Source of the DNA: CAYRWR01 sp964537555
GTDB lineage: Bacteria > Spirochaetota > Brevinematia > Brevinematales > CAYRWR01
Direction: 5' to 3'
DNA length: 64,000 bases
Assembly (NCBI GenBank): GCA_964537555.1
Contig: CAZIAD010000009.1
Coordinates: 37,286 to 101,285, forward strand
Positions 41,786 through 49,983 of this stretch are shown piece by piece. The notes under the pieces were generated by a model, which saw nothing but the letters and a program-made list of their open reading frames with translations, made no database searches and had not been told where the DNA came from. Position numbers and translations under genes: made by a program. How positions within the stretch are numbered: position 1 is the first letter of the stretch; each line of letters begins with the position of its first letter.

Positions 41786-43720
41786 ATGAAGATCAGGCAA
41801 AGAACTCTGTTAAACAATCTCACGGTAGGTATGATCCCCCTGATTCTTATCACACTGATCATCACTATTATCAACATACGACGGGACAGGACTTATGTTC
41901 AGGATCAATTAGAAAGCCAGATTCGCCAATTCAGTACCTACCTGGACATAAATCTGGAAAAATACCGGGACTATGCTTTTTTTATCGCAAATCAAAAGAT
42001 AGAGATCGTTAAACAGGGCGGCTTATCACATTACCGCTTGCCCGGAGGGGATATCTTTATTAATCGCTATAACCTGCGATTATATGAGATGTTTTTAAAA
42101 GACAGTCTGGCCTATAAAAACCTGTATTACTGGAAGGACAAGATTTTTGCCATGCCGGACACTATATCATACTATATCTGGAATGAACTGGATCAACCCG
42201 TTCACGACCTTTTATATAGTGCATCCTACCCTTTTATTGTTTCCAATACCCTGGTCATTTACAACTGCGCTATTATACCCCATCCTGTCATTAAAGGAAG
42301 TAAATTAGGCTTCTGCAGCATAGCCACACCATTGGATAAAGAGTTTTTTGAGTACTATTACAACCAGGATGACACCTCCCTCTATTTTATTCAAAGTGAT
42401 GAATCTATTAGATTCAGTGACGATAGACTGGAGACTATGGGTCTGGCCGGACAGATCAACCGTCTTTATCAAACAGACCGTAAGAAATATCTGCCACTAC
42501 GATATAACAGAGAGGATTATTATATTTTACGGAAACCCCTCATGAGGATTCCCAGTGTACAGGATGGCAAGATAAGCTCCTTCAGGCAGGGCTATGTAGG
42601 CGTCCTGATCAAACAATCTCTGCTCAACCAGGAACTTCGCTTATTCAGAATCGTTTCCGTTATTTCTCTGGGTATCAGCTTTATCCTTCTCTTATTTATT
42701 TCCCTATGGTATGCCAACCGGCTCACCACCCCAATCCAGGAACTACAGAAACAGATCGATCTCTTCGATAAATTTCGGGAACCCATGTCCCCCTCATCTC
42801 CTTCCAAAGACGAAATAGGAGACCTGCACACCGCATTTTCCAAACTATCTTCTCATATCCTGATTAAAAATGCGGAAATCGAGGATGAAAGAAACAAACT
42901 CCATTCTCAAAATCAGACTATGCTGGCCGATCTGGAGATTGCGCGCAGAATACAGACCAGTCTTATGCCCCAGGACAGCCCATCCCGGCAGATCTATTAT
43001 TATTATAAGCCCATGCAGCAGGTAGGAGGAGACTTTTTTGACTTTATTGACCTGCCTTCCGGTAAGACCGGATTCTTCATCTCTGATGTTTCCGGGCATG
43101 GAGTCCCTGCTGCCCTGATCACGGCTATGCTCAAAAGCTTCCTCCTCCAGAATAAAAAAATCGCGGAACTCCCTGCCATCTTTATGACTGAGTTAAACCG
43201 CTTTTTATGGGACCAGACCGGAGGAAATTTTGTGACTGCTATGTATGGGGTATTTGACCCCTATCTTAAAGACTTCAGTTATGCCAATGCCGGACATGCC
43301 CATCCTCTGGTAGTCAGGGATCACGCTGTATTCAGCCCCATGAGCAGCAACCGACAACCACCTTTAGGGGTGATGAGTATCAATGAACTGAACTTTCTGG
43401 GTAAGAGTTTCTTTGAATATAAGTTACAACTGGAAAGCAACGACTTTCTATTGCTCTATACAGATGGTATTATGGAAGCAGTAAATTATGAAAAGTCCCG
43501 TATTTACCCCAATTCTCCCATTGATGAATTTGGAGATATCATGCTATGTAATTCTCTGATCAGGCATTCCTATAAGACTAACATTGAGCTGGTGAATGGG
43601 ATTATAAACGATCTGGTGGTGTTCCGGGGTAATGACCAGTTTGATGATGATGTCTGCGTGATATGTCTGAAGATCGCGGAACAGCAGACTCCTCTCAGTG
43701 CGGGGCCCGGTACCACTTGA
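41786..43720 (+). CDS. Membrane RsbU-type PP2C phosphatase, paralogue 3
   Basis: This 644-residue protein starts MKIRQRTLLNNLTVGMIPL, like its neighbours. It has an exported sensor (about 30-285), second membrane helix (about 290-312), HAMP-like ANRLTTPIQELQKQI, coiled coil and phosphatase. Metal-binding residues are VGGDFFDF, SDVSGHGVPAALITAM, LYTDGIMEA and FDDDVCVI, all present. The C-terminus has an extra tail (EQQTPLSAGPGTT). AAGGAAA precedes the ATG. A small helical protein gene follows 44 bases downstream with a strong ribosome site. Confidence 0.9.
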   Translation: MKIRQRTLLNNLTVGMIPLILITLIITIINIRRDRTYVQDQLESQIRQFSTYLDINLEKYRDYAFFIANQKIEIVKQGGLSHYRLPGGDIFINRYNLRLYEMFLKDSLAYKNLYYWKDKIFAMPDTISYYIWNELDQPVHDLLYSASYPFIVSNTLVIYNCAIIPHPVIKGSKLGFCSIATPLDKEFFEYYYNQDDTSLYFIQSDESIRFSDDRLETMGLAGQINRLYQTDRKKYLPLRYNREDYYILRKPLMRIPSVQDGKISSFRQGYVGVLIKQSLLNQELRLFRIVSVISLGISFILLLFISLWYANRLTTPIQELQKQIDLFDKFREPMSPSSPSKDEIGDLHTAFSKLSSHILIKNAEIEDERNKLHSQNQTMLADLEIARRIQTSLMPQDSPSRQIYYYYKPMQQVGGDFFDFIDLPSGKTGFFISDVSGHGVPAALITAMLKSFLLQNKKIAELPAIFMTELNRFLWDQTGGNFVTAMYGVFDPYLKDFSYANAGHAHPLVVRDHAVFSPMSSNRQPPLGVMSINELNFLGKSFFEYKLQLESNDFLLLYTDGIMEAVNYEKSRIYPNSPIDEFGDIMLCNSLIRHSYKTNIELVNGIINDLVVFRGNDQFDDDVCVICLKIAEQQTPLSAGPGTT

Positions 43721-43764
43721 CAGTATTCAAATAAGTGTATATATTTCTGTATCAAGGAGGATAA

Positions 43765-44133
43765 ATGGAAGCCAGTGAACCATCCTATTCCGCAGAAAAT
43801 CTGGAACAGGACTTTAACATTTTTTTATCCTATAGCCTCGAACCCCTTTCAGAAGACCTCAAGCACATCACAGAACTGAGAAATATGGAAAACACTCTGC
43901 ATGATCTGGGTTCCTATATTGCCACTATTATTCAGCAGGTCTTGATCAGTAAAGCATCAAAATATAAACTCATACATGATAAAAGTATAGATCTCCGACT
44001 CCAGGAGTTGCTGGAAGCCAACCCCGATCAGAAAGATATTATACATAATATGATCGATTACAAGCAGAAGATCGATGATATCATCAATAAGACCGCTTTA
44101 GTCTTTGATCTGGCTATGGAGACCTGGGATTAA
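43765..44133 (+). CDS. Small helical protein following the PP2C array
   Basis: This 122-residue acidic protein appears all-helical, with a repeated leucine/isoleucine pattern (HDLGSYIATIIQQVLISKASKYKLIHDK, IIHNMIDYKQKIDDIINKTALVF). No membrane segment or known domain is seen. AAGGAGG precedes the ATG and an intrinsic terminator follows 26 bases after the stop, so it ends the operon. It could be a partner of the phosphatases, but nothing in it identifies it as an STAS protein or an anti-sigma kinase. Confidence 0.7.
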   Translation: MEASEPSYSAENLEQDFNIFLSYSLEPLSEDLKHITELRNMENTLHDLGSYIATIIQQVLISKASKYKLIHDKSIDLRLQELLEANPDQKDIIHNMIDYKQKIDDIINKTALVFDLAMETWD

Positions 44134-44158
44134 AACAGGAAACTGATATAGGTAATCG

Positions 44159-44190
44159 AAAGGCAGGTGAAATACCTGCCTTTCTTTTTT
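44159..44190 (+). terminator. Intrinsic terminator of the PP2C operon
   Basis: AAAGGCAGGT (44159-44168), loop GAAAT, ACCTGCCTTT (44174-44183), then CTTTTTT. Confidence 0.92.
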
Positions 44191-44200
44191 AAGGCCTGAT

Positions 44201-45151
44201 TTAATGATTTTTAAAAAAACTATTTATATTGTCAAATACTTCCTGCCGGGTGGAATCATACATAATGAGCACATGATGACTATGTGCTATGTTAGCTATA
44301 TCAAATTCTTTTTTTACTTTTTCCCGGGAAGAGATGTGCCTGTATATATAATCCAGGTTTTTAAAGGGCACATCCTTATCCCCTATAGCCTGCAGCCCTA
44401 GATAGGGGACGGTGATCTTAGGCAGATCTTTCTTCACACTCTTAAGGCCCATCTTAAAGCTATGGATTTGAGGCAGGAGGAGGGCAAAATATCCCATCCA
44501 GCGATCCCCGCCATCTGGCAGTCCGGACACATCATTGGCATAGGGGAGGGGATCCGGCATTATCCAGCTCAGGGTGCGGGATATATAGAGCGCCGGATTG
44601 AGAAGCACCCCGTTTTCCAGAAGACTGTTGAGAAATACCGGGGCTGATACTGTAGCAATGGCACTCGGCGCTAAGCCGGCATCACTACTGTACTCTTCAG
44701 CCAGCTTTAAGGTCAGGGCTCCTCCCATGGACATGCCTATTATATAAAACTGATCGTACTGCCCTCTCAGGGCAGAGTAGTAATCTTTGAGATAAGCATA
44801 CCAGCTCTTAAAACCCTGGCCTTTTAAGTCCTCCGGCCTGGTACCAAAGCCGGGCAAAAGAGGCACAAAGACATCGTAGCCTGCCTTTTTAAACTGTTCT
44901 GCCTGCCAGGCAAAGCCGGCCGGACTAGCCGGGAATCCATGGACACACAGTACAGCTTTTTTATTTCCCATGCGGTATTCCAGGGGTAAGGCCCTTTTAT
45001 CCATGATCTGACTCAGGTCATTTTTACGATATTGATCTGTCTCAAAATAAAACATCCGGGTCCCGTTCAATAGGACTAACAGGACGATTACTCCCAGAAG
45101 TGACAGCCAAATGATCCTGCGTCGTCTTTGCTTTTTTTCCCTATTATCCAT
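44201..45151 (-). CDS. Membrane-anchored alpha/beta hydrolase (esterase/lipase-like)
   Basis: This 316-residue protein has an N-terminal Arg/Lys-rich stretch and one transmembrane helix (about 13-30). The hydrolase domain has the oxyanion segment VLCVHGFPASPAG, the nucleophile elbow IIGMSMGGALT (catalytic Ser near 142), a likely acid Asp in AIGDKDVPF and a candidate His in IAHSHHVLI. It resembles carboxylesterase/monoacylglycerol-lipase types. Facing is probably periplasmic. Substrate unknown. A GGGAGTG site precedes the ATG. It sits upstream of two small secreted-protein genes but on its own promoter. Confidence 0.85.
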   Translation of the reverse strand: MDNREKKQRRRRIIWLSLLGVIVLLVLLNGTRMFYFETDQYRKNDLSQIMDKRALPLEYRMGNKKAVLCVHGFPASPAGFAWQAEQFKKAGYDVFVPLLPGFGTRPEDLKGQGFKSWYAYLKDYYSALRGQYDQFYIIGMSMGGALTLKLAEEYSSDAGLAPSAIATVSAPVFLNSLLENGVLLNPALYISRTLSWIMPDPLPYANDVSGLPDGGDRWMGYFALLLPQIHSFKMGLKSVKKDLPKITVPYLGLQAIGDKDVPFKNLDYIYRHISSREKVKKEFDIANIAHSHHVLIMYDSTRQEVFDNINSFFKNH

Positions 45152-45167
45152 ATATCACTCCCAGGTG

Positions 45168-45455
45168 TTATTCCATCTGCATACGGGTTATTTTAATGGG
45201 GCTGCCCCACTCTATGAGCTGCTTCTCTTCTACTGGTACATAGTCAAATAATACCGGTAAAGTGTCGACCTGGAATTTGATATCCAGATTGAGAGGAAAC
45301 AGCTTCCTTCCATCGTCCATGACTATCCCGTAGGCATCTATCTTTTCTATGTAAGTCACTTTTCCCCAGTTAGAAGGAATATCTTTTACGATTTCCTTAC
45401 TGCAGGAAAAAAATGCCATCACAAAAAGAGCTGAAATCAGGATCAGGTTTTTCAT
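45168..45455 (-). CDS. Small lipoprotein of unknown function
   Basis: The 95-residue protein starts MKNLILISALFVMAFFSC with Cys18 as the probable lipid site. The start at 45455 is supported by AAGGAGG directly upstream; an in-frame ATG 24 bases earlier is less likely. The mature part (about 77 residues) has beta-rich features (GKVTYIEKIDAYGIVMDDG, IKITRMQME). No domain was recognised. It is separated from the downstream alpha/beta hydrolase gene by 16 bases and probably shares its transcript. Confidence 0.7.
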   Translation of the reverse strand: MKNLILISALFVMAFFSCSKEIVKDIPSNWGKVTYIEKIDAYGIVMDDGRKLFPLNLDIKFQVDTLPVLFDYVPVEEKQLIEWGSPIKITRMQME

Positions 45456-45499
45456 ACTTCCTCCTTGAAATATGCCCATTATAGCAAAAAGGCCTGCAT

Positions 45500-46390
45500 T
45501 TATCCAGAATTTGAAGGGTTGGAGGAACGTATTTCCAGCTCCAGGCGCAGACTCTGACAGACTTGTTTCTTGTGAATCAGGATGGCTTCCAGAGACTGGC
45601 CTTGGTCCATTAGAGGAGCCATCACTCTGTTAAGGGGCCGGGGGATAAATCCGATACGATTTCCACTCTGCTCCCTTACCCGTATGGCATAGGGATCAAT
45701 ATTAGATGCTTCACGGGTCAGGATAAAGATAGTCCCCACATCTCCAGGGTCATGGTCCATCAGCTTCCCGGGCATATAGGCACCCGCCACATAAGTGTGG
45801 AGGGGCAGACCGGGGGCCTGAGTATTACGGTAATCTGATACCAGGATCTCCGTACTATCCAGTACTCTTTCCCGAGCCAGAGAAGCAGGCACTTTAGTAT
45901 CCATACTGAGGGACTCAGAGGAGCCGGCCTGACCGGATACATCCCCGGCAGTGCTTATTTCTTCGAGATGCCTGCTGATAGTGTTATACCCTTCAGCCCC
46001 GTACTCTCCATTTCCTGTCAGCATACCCTGGTCATTACCCCTAAGCGTGAGATCCTGCTTTAAGTCCGGGTCCCCAGGATACTGTTGCTCCTCTGTGCCA
46101 GTATCCTCCAGGAGCTGTTGTTCCGCCCGGTGCAGAGCCTGGCTATGCAGCTCCCGGTCTTTCCAGGGCAGAATATCATCTTCCCTCTTTTCATCCGGAA
46201 GGATAAAGGCTACAAAGATAGCCGCAGCCAGGAGGAGCATGGCCATCAGTACACTATAATAGGAAAAGCTGCTCCATTGGGTTACCGGTACCCACTGATA
46301 ATAGGTCCCCAGAGACAGAATGATGACTATGTTAAGAGTGACGAATATCAGGATCCATTGAAAGCGGCTGTTCAAGGCTGGCTCTCCCAT
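45500..46390 (-). CDS. Membrane-anchored HIRAN-domain protein
   Basis: This 296-residue protein has two transmembrane helices (about 10-30 and 38-62), a long charged linker, and a C-terminal HIRAN-like domain (about 195-290): TYVAGAYMPG, LTREASNIDPYAIRVREQSGNRIGFIPRPLNRVMAPLMDQGQSL in separate stretches. HIRAN modules in HLTF/Rad5-type helicases recognise stalled-fork DNA ends, but many bacterial HIRAN proteins have unknown roles. Placing HIRAN on a membrane anchor is uncommon. The start overlaps the end of the YjbR-like gene by 19 bases, so they are co-transcribed. Confidence 0.75.
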   Translation of the reverse strand: MGEPALNSRFQWILIFVTLNIVIILSLGTYYQWVPVTQWSSFSYYSVLMAMLLLAAAIFVAFILPDEKREDDILPWKDRELHSQALHRAEQQLLEDTGTEEQQYPGDPDLKQDLTLRGNDQGMLTGNGEYGAEGYNTISRHLEEISTAGDVSGQAGSSESLSMDTKVPASLARERVLDSTEILVSDYRNTQAPGLPLHTYVAGAYMPGKLMDHDPGDVGTIFILTREASNIDPYAIRVREQSGNRIGFIPRPLNRVMAPLMDQGQSLEAILIHKKQVCQSLRLELEIRSSNPSNSG

Positions 46391-46734
46391 TCTGTTTTTA
46401 ATTTCCTGCTCAGATTGTTTACCACCAGCATATAGGAGTCATGGATGAGCTTCAGGATCATTACCTCCGGCAGGCTTCCGTCCAGGATAAGTGTGTTCCA
46501 GTGCCGTTTGTTCATATGATAACCCGGGATGATGGCCGGGTACTGGTCCCGGAGGTCCTGTGCCACAAAAGGGTCACACTTCAGATTGATGCGGCCCGGC
46601 TCGTCACTGAGAGAGATCAGGGCAAACATCCTGCCCATGACCTTATAGACCAGGGCGTCAGGGCCGAAGGGCAGCTCCGCAACCGCATGAGGCTGGGCAT
46701 CACAGGCAGTTTTGGCATCCTCGATAGAAAACAT
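46372..46734 (-). CDS. MmcQ/YjbR family protein
   Basis: The 120-residue protein matches MmcQ/YjbR (DNA-binding-like fold), with GPDALVYKVMGRMFALISL, INLKCDPFVAQDLRDQYPAIIPGYHMNKRHWNTLIL in separate stretches and LIHDSYMLVVNNLSRK. The family is common but its biochemical role is unclear. CAGGAG precedes the ATG. It overlaps the HIRAN gene, suggesting shared expression. Confidence 0.9.
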   Translation of the reverse strand: MFSIEDAKTACDAQPHAVAELPFGPDALVYKVMGRMFALISLSDEPGRINLKCDPFVAQDLRDQYPAIIPGYHMNKRHWNTLILDGSLPEVMILKLIHDSYMLVVNNLSRKLKTEWESQP

Positions 46735-46867
46735 GATTTTCTCCTGTATTCATTGTATAGAGGATGGGATTTATTTTCAATATTAGCATAAGGCTGGTAT
46801 TCAGGATAAAACTGGACAGATATAAGATACAGTGACGATTCCTGCCTTCAATAACAGACTTGAATAT

Positions 46868-47248
46868 TTAAAAATTGGGAATGTCCGATTTAAGCCTTTT
46901 TATATCCGTTTTCTTCAATTTTTTTACTTTTCTGGTATCAAGGTCCAGGCTATAATAGTTTCTCTCTTCATTTTTTATGATCAACAGGCCTCTGTGCATC
47001 TGGATCTTATTGATATACACATTCTGGACATCTCTTTCCAATCCAATTATGTAATCTACAGTGTATATTCTTTTTTTCCAGAGAAAATTTTGATTAGTAT
47101 CAAATACTTTTATAAAACCCATTTTTTCCTGATCGGCAATAATGATCATACCATTGTACCTTATGGGCTCTACATTCTCAGGAGCAAGCCTTTTGGCAAA
47201 GGCATTATTGATAATCAACAATATCAATCCACATATTATAGTCTTCAT
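46868..47248 (-). CDS. Secreted protein of unknown function
   Basis: This 126-residue protein has a signal peptide (MKTIICGLILLIINNAFA, cleavage after residue 18) and a basic beta-rich mature part (IIIADQEKMGFIKVFDTNQNFLWKKRIYTV, ending with KKLKKTDIKRLKSDI). It resembles repeats of beta-propeller-type proteins only vaguely. CGGAGGATA precedes the ATG. It is single on its strand. Confidence 0.7.
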   Translation of the reverse strand: MKTIICGLILLIINNAFAKRLAPENVEPIRYNGMIIIADQEKMGFIKVFDTNQNFLWKKRIYTVDYIIGLERDVQNVYINKIQMHRGLLIIKNEERNYYSLDLDTRKVKKLKKTDIKRLKSDIPNF

Positions 47249-47349
47249 GATGTATCCTCCGTTTTTGCCATTTATATACAGACTAATAATATGCTATAAT
47301 AGCAGATAACACAAAAATTTACAGATCTGGTACTGATAACACACAGTTT

Positions 47350-47383
47350 CAGGGAATCGGTATTGCCTGGCCCTGTTTTTTTT
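47350..47383 (+). terminator. Terminator-like hairpin upstream of osmC promoter
   Basis: CAGGG (47350-47354) and CCCTG (47371-47375) pair around a 16-base loop, followed by a run of eight T. With the TATAAT at 47295 it could bound a ~76-base small transcript; the stem is short. Confidence 0.35.
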
Positions 47384-47403
47384 GTGGAAAAAACAATTAT
47401 ATA

Positions 47404-47433
47404 TTGACATATTTACTAGGATTAATATATAAT
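47404..47433 (+). promoter_or_regulatory. Strong sigma-70 promoter of osmC leader
   Basis: TTGACA (47404-47409), an 18-base spacer and TATAAT (47428-47433). The start of transcription would be near 47440, giving a leader of about 180 bases before the OsmC ATG. Confidence 0.8.
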
Positions 47434-47516
47434 ACTAGTATTACGATAGCTTTTGTAGTGCAGGACAGTTGCCCATTTTTTTGGTAGCTGCTCCTAGCAA
47501 GGGAGGTAATTATGTT

Positions 47517-47600
47517 ATGCTAAAAGACAATCATCACTGTAGAACGAATGGCCAGCTGATCCCTCCCTGCTCTGGCCAGGATATTCCGAGGGAGTATTGA
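47517..47600 (+). CDS. Possible 27-residue leader peptide upstream of osmC
   Basis: ATG at 47517 with GGGAGGT 9 bases upstream opens a 27-codon frame (M-L-K-D-N-H-H-C ... two Cys, two Pro-Pro) ending at a TGA 21 bases before OsmC. Within it GGCCAG/CTGGCC (47550-47555, 47572-47577) and TCCCTC/GAGGGA inverted repeats overlap, as in attenuators. An ATG three codons long also fits the same ribosome site (47512). Existence as a peptide is unproven. Confidence 0.35.
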   Translation: MLKDNHHCRTNGQLIPPCSGQDIPREY

Positions 47601-47621
47601 TTTGTTAAAAAGGAGACTCTC

Positions 47622-48197
47622 ATGAGTGTAACTATCAGCGAAAACATTATTAACGGGGTAAATCTGAACAATCTGGGGCGCACTGTCCAGGCCATACAGG
47701 AAAAGCCGGAAAAAGCAAAATACAGATTTAACGCAGAGACTATTTGGATCGATGGCGCAGTTTCAAGAACGGAGATCAAAAGGTGGAAACAAGCTGGCAC
47801 TGAAGGCAAGACTGAGGCCTATACCGCCCACGAGATCTGGATAGATGAACCATCAGGATTATTAGGAACAGATACTTCCCCTAACCCTGTAGAGACTATT
47901 CTGGCCGGCCTCTCCGGATGTCTGGCCATCGGAATATCCTACAATGCCGCAGCCAGAGGCCTGGAGCTGCAGGAGCTGAAAATCGCTCTGGAAGGCAGGC
48001 TTGATCTGCAGGGATTTTTAGGTTTGGACCGGGAAGTTCGTCCCGGCTATGACCACATTCAATTGCGTATCAGTATAAAAAGTCCCGCCGATCAGGAAAA
48101 AATAGCAGATCTTGTGGAGTATGTAAAAGCTACATCGCCTGTCCTGGATATTATTGCCAGGCCGGTCCCTGTCGGGATAGATCTGCTGGTACAGTAA
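47622..48197 (+). CDS. OsmC/Ohr-family protein
   Basis: This 191-residue protein fits the OsmC fold, with NPVETILAGLSGCLAIGISYNAAARGLEL (the first peroxidatic Cys in SGCL) and the long HIQLRISIKSPADQEKIADLVEYVKA helix. The second catalytic Cys (normally S-C-P-V) is replaced: SPVLDII, so ordinary thiol-peroxidase chemistry is doubtful. It could be a YhfA-like member. AAAAAGGAG precedes the ATG. It has a strong promoter, an unusual leader and a terminator; it stands alone. Confidence 0.85.
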   Translation: MSVTISENIINGVNLNNLGRTVQAIQEKPEKAKYRFNAETIWIDGAVSRTEIKRWKQAGTEGKTEAYTAHEIWIDEPSGLLGTDTSPNPVETILAGLSGCLAIGISYNAAARGLELQELKIALEGRLDLQGFLGLDREVRPGYDHIQLRISIKSPADQEKIADLVEYVKATSPVLDIIARPVPVGIDLLVQ

Positions 48198-48203
48198 AGT
48201 CAT

Positions 48204-48229
48204 AAGCCCCCCATGCGGGGGCTTTTTTA
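48204..48229 (+). terminator. Intrinsic terminator after osmC-like gene
   Basis: AAGCCCCC (48204-48211), loop, GGGGGCTT (48217-48224), T-run. Seven bases past the stop codon. Confidence 0.92.
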
Positions 48230-48235
48230 ATAATA

Positions 48236-48264
48236 TTGTGAAATCCAAATATTTCCTCTATAAT
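48236..48264 (+). promoter_or_regulatory. Promoter of aspartokinase gene
   Basis: TTGTGA (48236-48241), a 17-base spacer, TATAAT (48259-48264), about 30 bases before the start codon. Confidence 0.7.
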
Positions 48265-48294
48265 ATGGAACTTATTTTATATGAGGAGGACAGC

Positions 48295-49521
48295 TTGGCA
48301 CTGATCGTTCAAAAATATGGCGGCACCTCTGTGGGAGACGTGGACCGCATCCAGAATGTAGCCCGTCGTGCTCTCAAGACCCAGAGCGAGGGTAATGATG
48401 TCATAGTAGTGGTATCTGCCATGAGCGGTACTACAGATCGACTCATTAACCTGGCCCACGAGATCACTAAAGATCCTTCCCAGCGTGAGATGGATATGAT
48501 GGTATCCACCGGAGAGCAGGTGTCTATAGCCCTTCTGGCTATGGCTATCCAGTCCCAGGGCGGAAAGGCTATCTCTTATAACGGCTATCAGATCAGCATG
48601 AAGACCACTGCGGACTACTCCAAGGCCAAGATCCTGGGTATGGACGCTGACAAGATCCATAAAGCCCTCCTGGAGGGAAATATAGTGGTCATTGCCGGAT
48701 TTCAGGGAGTGGATGAACACTCTAATATCACCACCCTGGGGCGGGGCGGATCCGATACTACCGCTGTGGCTGTAGCCGCCGGGGTAAAGGCTGACCGCTG
48801 TGATATCTATACTGATGTAGACGGGGTCTATACTACCGACCCCCGTATTGTGCCTCAGGCTCAAAAGCTCAAGATGGTGACTCATGACGAGATGCTGGAG
48901 CTGGCCTCCATGGGTGCCAAGGTCCTGCATGACCGTTCTGTGATATTTGCCATGAATTATAATGTACCCCTGCGGGTATTATCCAGCCTGGAGGAAGAGA
49001 CCCCGGAGAGCGGGACACTCATAGTTAAGGAGAAACCTATTATGGAAGATGTAGTAATCACCGGAATAGCCAAGAAAATAAACGAGACCCAGGTCAATAT
49101 TACCGACATTCCCGATCATCCCGGAATGGCGGCCAGTGTATTTAAAAAACTAGCCGATGCTGATATCAATATCAATCTAATCGTACAGAGCACCAGTACC
49201 GATGATCTGTTGTCCCAAATATCCTTTACTGTGCTCACATCTGATCTGGAACGAACCAAAAAGATTATGGAAGAGGTAGAATCCAGCCTGAAAGGAGCTG
49301 TGGTGAGCTATGAAGATGATATAGCCATCATTTCAGTGGTAGGAGTAGGTATGCGGGCCCACAGCGGGGTAGCCTCCAAGGTATTCACCGTCCTGGCCGA
49401 AAATAAGATCAATATTGAGATGATCTCCACTTCTGAGATCAAGATCTCGGTAGTGATCAACCGGGAAAAAGCTGACAAGACCGTACAGCTTTTACACAAA
49501 GCCTTTTTTGAAAAAGCCTAA
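48295..49521 (+). CDS. lysC: Aspartate kinase
   Basis: This 408-residue enzyme phosphorylates aspartate, the first step to lysine, threonine, methionine and diaminopimelate. The start is TTG at 48295, just after AGGAGG, giving the canonical N-terminus ALIVQKYGGTSVG; the ATG at 48238 would lie upstream of the promoter -10. Kinase-domain motifs are VVVSAMSGTTDRL, FQGVDEHSNITTLGRGGSDTTA and YTDVDGVYTTDPR. Two ACT regulatory domains (about 265-335 and 345-405, with FMNVSITDIPDHPGMAASVF-like and VVGVGMRAHSGVASKVF segments) suggest feedback inhibition by lysine or lysine plus threonine. Confidence 0.95.
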   Translation: MALIVQKYGGTSVGDVDRIQNVARRALKTQSEGNDVIVVVSAMSGTTDRLINLAHEITKDPSQREMDMMVSTGEQVSIALLAMAIQSQGGKAISYNGYQISMKTTADYSKAKILGMDADKIHKALLEGNIVVIAGFQGVDEHSNITTLGRGGSDTTAVAVAAGVKADRCDIYTDVDGVYTTDPRIVPQAQKLKMVTHDEMLELASMGAKVLHDRSVIFAMNYNVPLRVLSSLEEETPESGTLIVKEKPIMEDVVITGIAKKINETQVNITDIPDHPGMAASVFKKLADADININLIVQSTSTDDLLSQISFTVLTSDLERTKKIMEEVESSLKGAVVSYEDDIAIISVVGVGMRAHSGVASKVFTVLAENKINIEMISTSEIKISVVINREKADKTVQLLHKAFFEKA

Positions 49522-49550
49522 GACATCCATTCTATTAGAATTAAAAATAA

Positions 49551-49577
49551 AAAGCCGGTCTCACTGAGGCCGGCTTT
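49551..49577. terminator. Terminator between lysC and the convergent lipoprotein gene
   Basis: AAAGCCGG (49551-49558) pairs with CCGGCTTT (49570-49577), with an inner CTC/GAG pair. The A-rich left flank gives a T-run on the minus strand, so it serves the lipoprotein gene at 49592 best. Confidence 0.8.
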
Positions 49578-49591
49578 GCACATTTTCAGGT

Positions 49592-49954
49592 TTATTGGGA
49601 ATCTTTCATCCCGGCATCTTCCAGCTTCTGCTGAATATTTTTGTATGCAGCCTCAAATTCAACTTTTTCTTCATCTGAAAGGGTTTTATTGAGCTCTATG
49701 GCCTGGGTAGCCAGCTCCTGGCCCCGGGTGGCAAAGCTTATGGCCTGGACTGTGGTGGATTTATCCCCGGCTTCGATCTTCTTTATGATCACGATAAAGT
49801 CGTCTACAAATTTCTCGTAGTCAATCAGCCAGCTCTTCCAGTCCGTGCTGGACTGTGACGATGTCTGTACGGGCTCATTAGTCTTGCCCCCCTTGGCGCA
49901 GCTCAGCACAAAAAAGCTGAACATGATCAGTAAGATCACAGCTATTCTTTTCAT
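49592..49954 (-). CDS. Lipoprotein (family A), downstream of rubrerythrin
   Basis: This 120-residue protein starts MKRIAVILLIMFSFFVLSC with Cys19 as the lipid site, and has a ~100-residue helical mature part. The motif DWKSWLIDYEKFVDDFI is also seen, in slightly different form, in the lipoprotein at 50631-50999 (DWKGWLSEFERTV). The two are paralogous. GGAGG precedes the ATG. It is the last gene behind rubrerythrin on the same strand. Function unknown. Confidence 0.7.
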   Translation of the reverse strand: MKRIAVILLIMFSFFVLSCAKGGKTNEPVQTSSQSSTDWKSWLIDYEKFVDDFIVIIKKIEAGDKSTTVQAISFATRGQELATQAIELNKTLSDEEKVEFEAAYKNIQQKLEDAGMKDSQ

Positions 49955-49983
49955 AATACACTCCTCCTATCTTTAATAACCTA

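Larger units (their letters stand above)
47249..47621. other. Intergenic region with promoter, leader and possible small RNA
   Basis: This 373-base interval has no annotated gene. It holds a TATAAT (47295-47300), a hairpin with T-run (47350-47383), a strong promoter (47404-47433) and a leader of about 180 bases before osmC that includes a short reading frame (47517-47600). Confidence 0.5.
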
